The notes under the pieces were generated by a model. The model was not told where the DNA came from and made no database searches. It worked only from the letters and a program-made list of their open reading frames with translations. 7,487 bases of DNA from an uncultured Roseburia sp. (GTDB lineage Bacteria > Bacillota > Clostridia > Lachnospirales > Lachnospiraceae), in assembly GCA_945928585.1 (NCBI GenBank), contig CAMENQ010000110.1, positions 1 through 7,487 of the forward strand. Direction: 5' to 3'. The number at the start of each line of letters is the position of its first letter. Positions within the stretch are counted from its first letter, which is position 1. Shown here piece after piece: positions 7,160-7,487 of the stretch. The translations under genes and the position numbers were made by a program.

Positions 7160-7487
7160 TGAACTGGTAGATTTAAATGATTATCTTATACCTGAAAAGT
7201 TCAGAACCGTACGTGATGAAGGTATGCTCAGCGAAGGGGGCATAAGCGAGGTAAAGGTAGTTATAAATATGCATGATAAGTTTGCAAAACAGCTTACCTT
7301 TGAAGTATCCACAATGAATGTTATATATGGTTTCGGAATTATGACGGAAAAGGTGAGGGAGATAAACAGAAGCAGATATGCTTCATATTACGGTGACGGC
7401 ATACTTAAGAAAATAACATTAAATGACTGCGGAGAAAGATTTTTAATGGTATTTGATTTGGGAAAATATGCACCTGATATAGTACTG
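7134..7487 (+). CDS. Unrecognised protein, 5' part only (runs off the window)
   Basis: An open frame of 118 codons runs from the ATG to the last base of the window with no stop. It overlaps the MATE gene by 26 bases in a different frame, which suggests co-transcription and coupled translation. The visible part is soluble: there is no signal peptide or membrane helix. It begins MVEKLMKDNELVDLNDYLIP and is rich in Asp, Glu and Lys. Stretches such as EVKVVINM, LTFEVSTMNVIYG and ERFLMVFDLG look like beta strands and alternate with likely helices, consistent with a mixed alpha/beta domain. I recognise no family motif or catalytic signature. Codon use matches its neighbours and it continues past the MATE stop without interruption, so it is very likely a real gene. 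Function is unknown. Confidence 0.75.
   Translation, partial: MVEKLMKDNELVDLNDYLIPEKFRTVRDEGMLSEGGISEVKVVINMHDKFAKQLTFEVSTMNVIYGFGIMTEKVREINRSRYASYYGDGILKKITLNDCGERFLMVFDLGKYAPDIVL

Overview
The window reads as ordinary core metabolism from a low-GC, Gram-positive anaerobe. The most likely source is a Clostridia member, plausibly Lachnospiraceae. That inference rests on the AT-rich composition, frequent AGA and ATA codons, strong GGAGG ribosome binding sites before most genes, a lipoprotein-type solute-binding protein, and tight head-to-tail gene packing. All visible genes lie on the + strand.

Positions 1-163 are a leader region. It opens with an open frame (1-132) whose first part looks like the tail of a PF06541 (CmpB-type) membrane protein that has lost its normal end. 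A strong intrinsic-terminator hairpin (80-130) overlaps that tail and sits just before the ribosome binding site of the next gene.

Positions 164-5759 hold a complete five-gene oligopeptide ABC importer in the order oppB-oppC-oppD-oppF-oppA: two membrane permeases, two ATPases and a lipid-anchored binding protein. Gaps are 13 to 26 bases or slightly negative, so one transcript is expected. The binding protein captures peptides outside the cell and hands them to the OppB/OppC channel. OppD and OppF hydrolyse ATP to drive uptake. The binding protein comes last, rather than first as in the E. coli and Bacillus opp operons.

Positions 5760-7487 hold a MATE-family multidrug/metabolite exporter and the start of an unrecognised gene that overlaps the MATE 3' end by 26 bases and runs off the window. 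No terminator is visible between oppA and the MATE gene, so they may be co-transcribed.

I see no CRISPR array, insertion sequence, tRNA, rRNA or clearly novel system. The points worth a second look are the leader hairpin and degraded upstream frame, the iron-sulfur-type cysteines in both ATPases, a lysine-rich insertion in OppD, and the unknown terminal gene.
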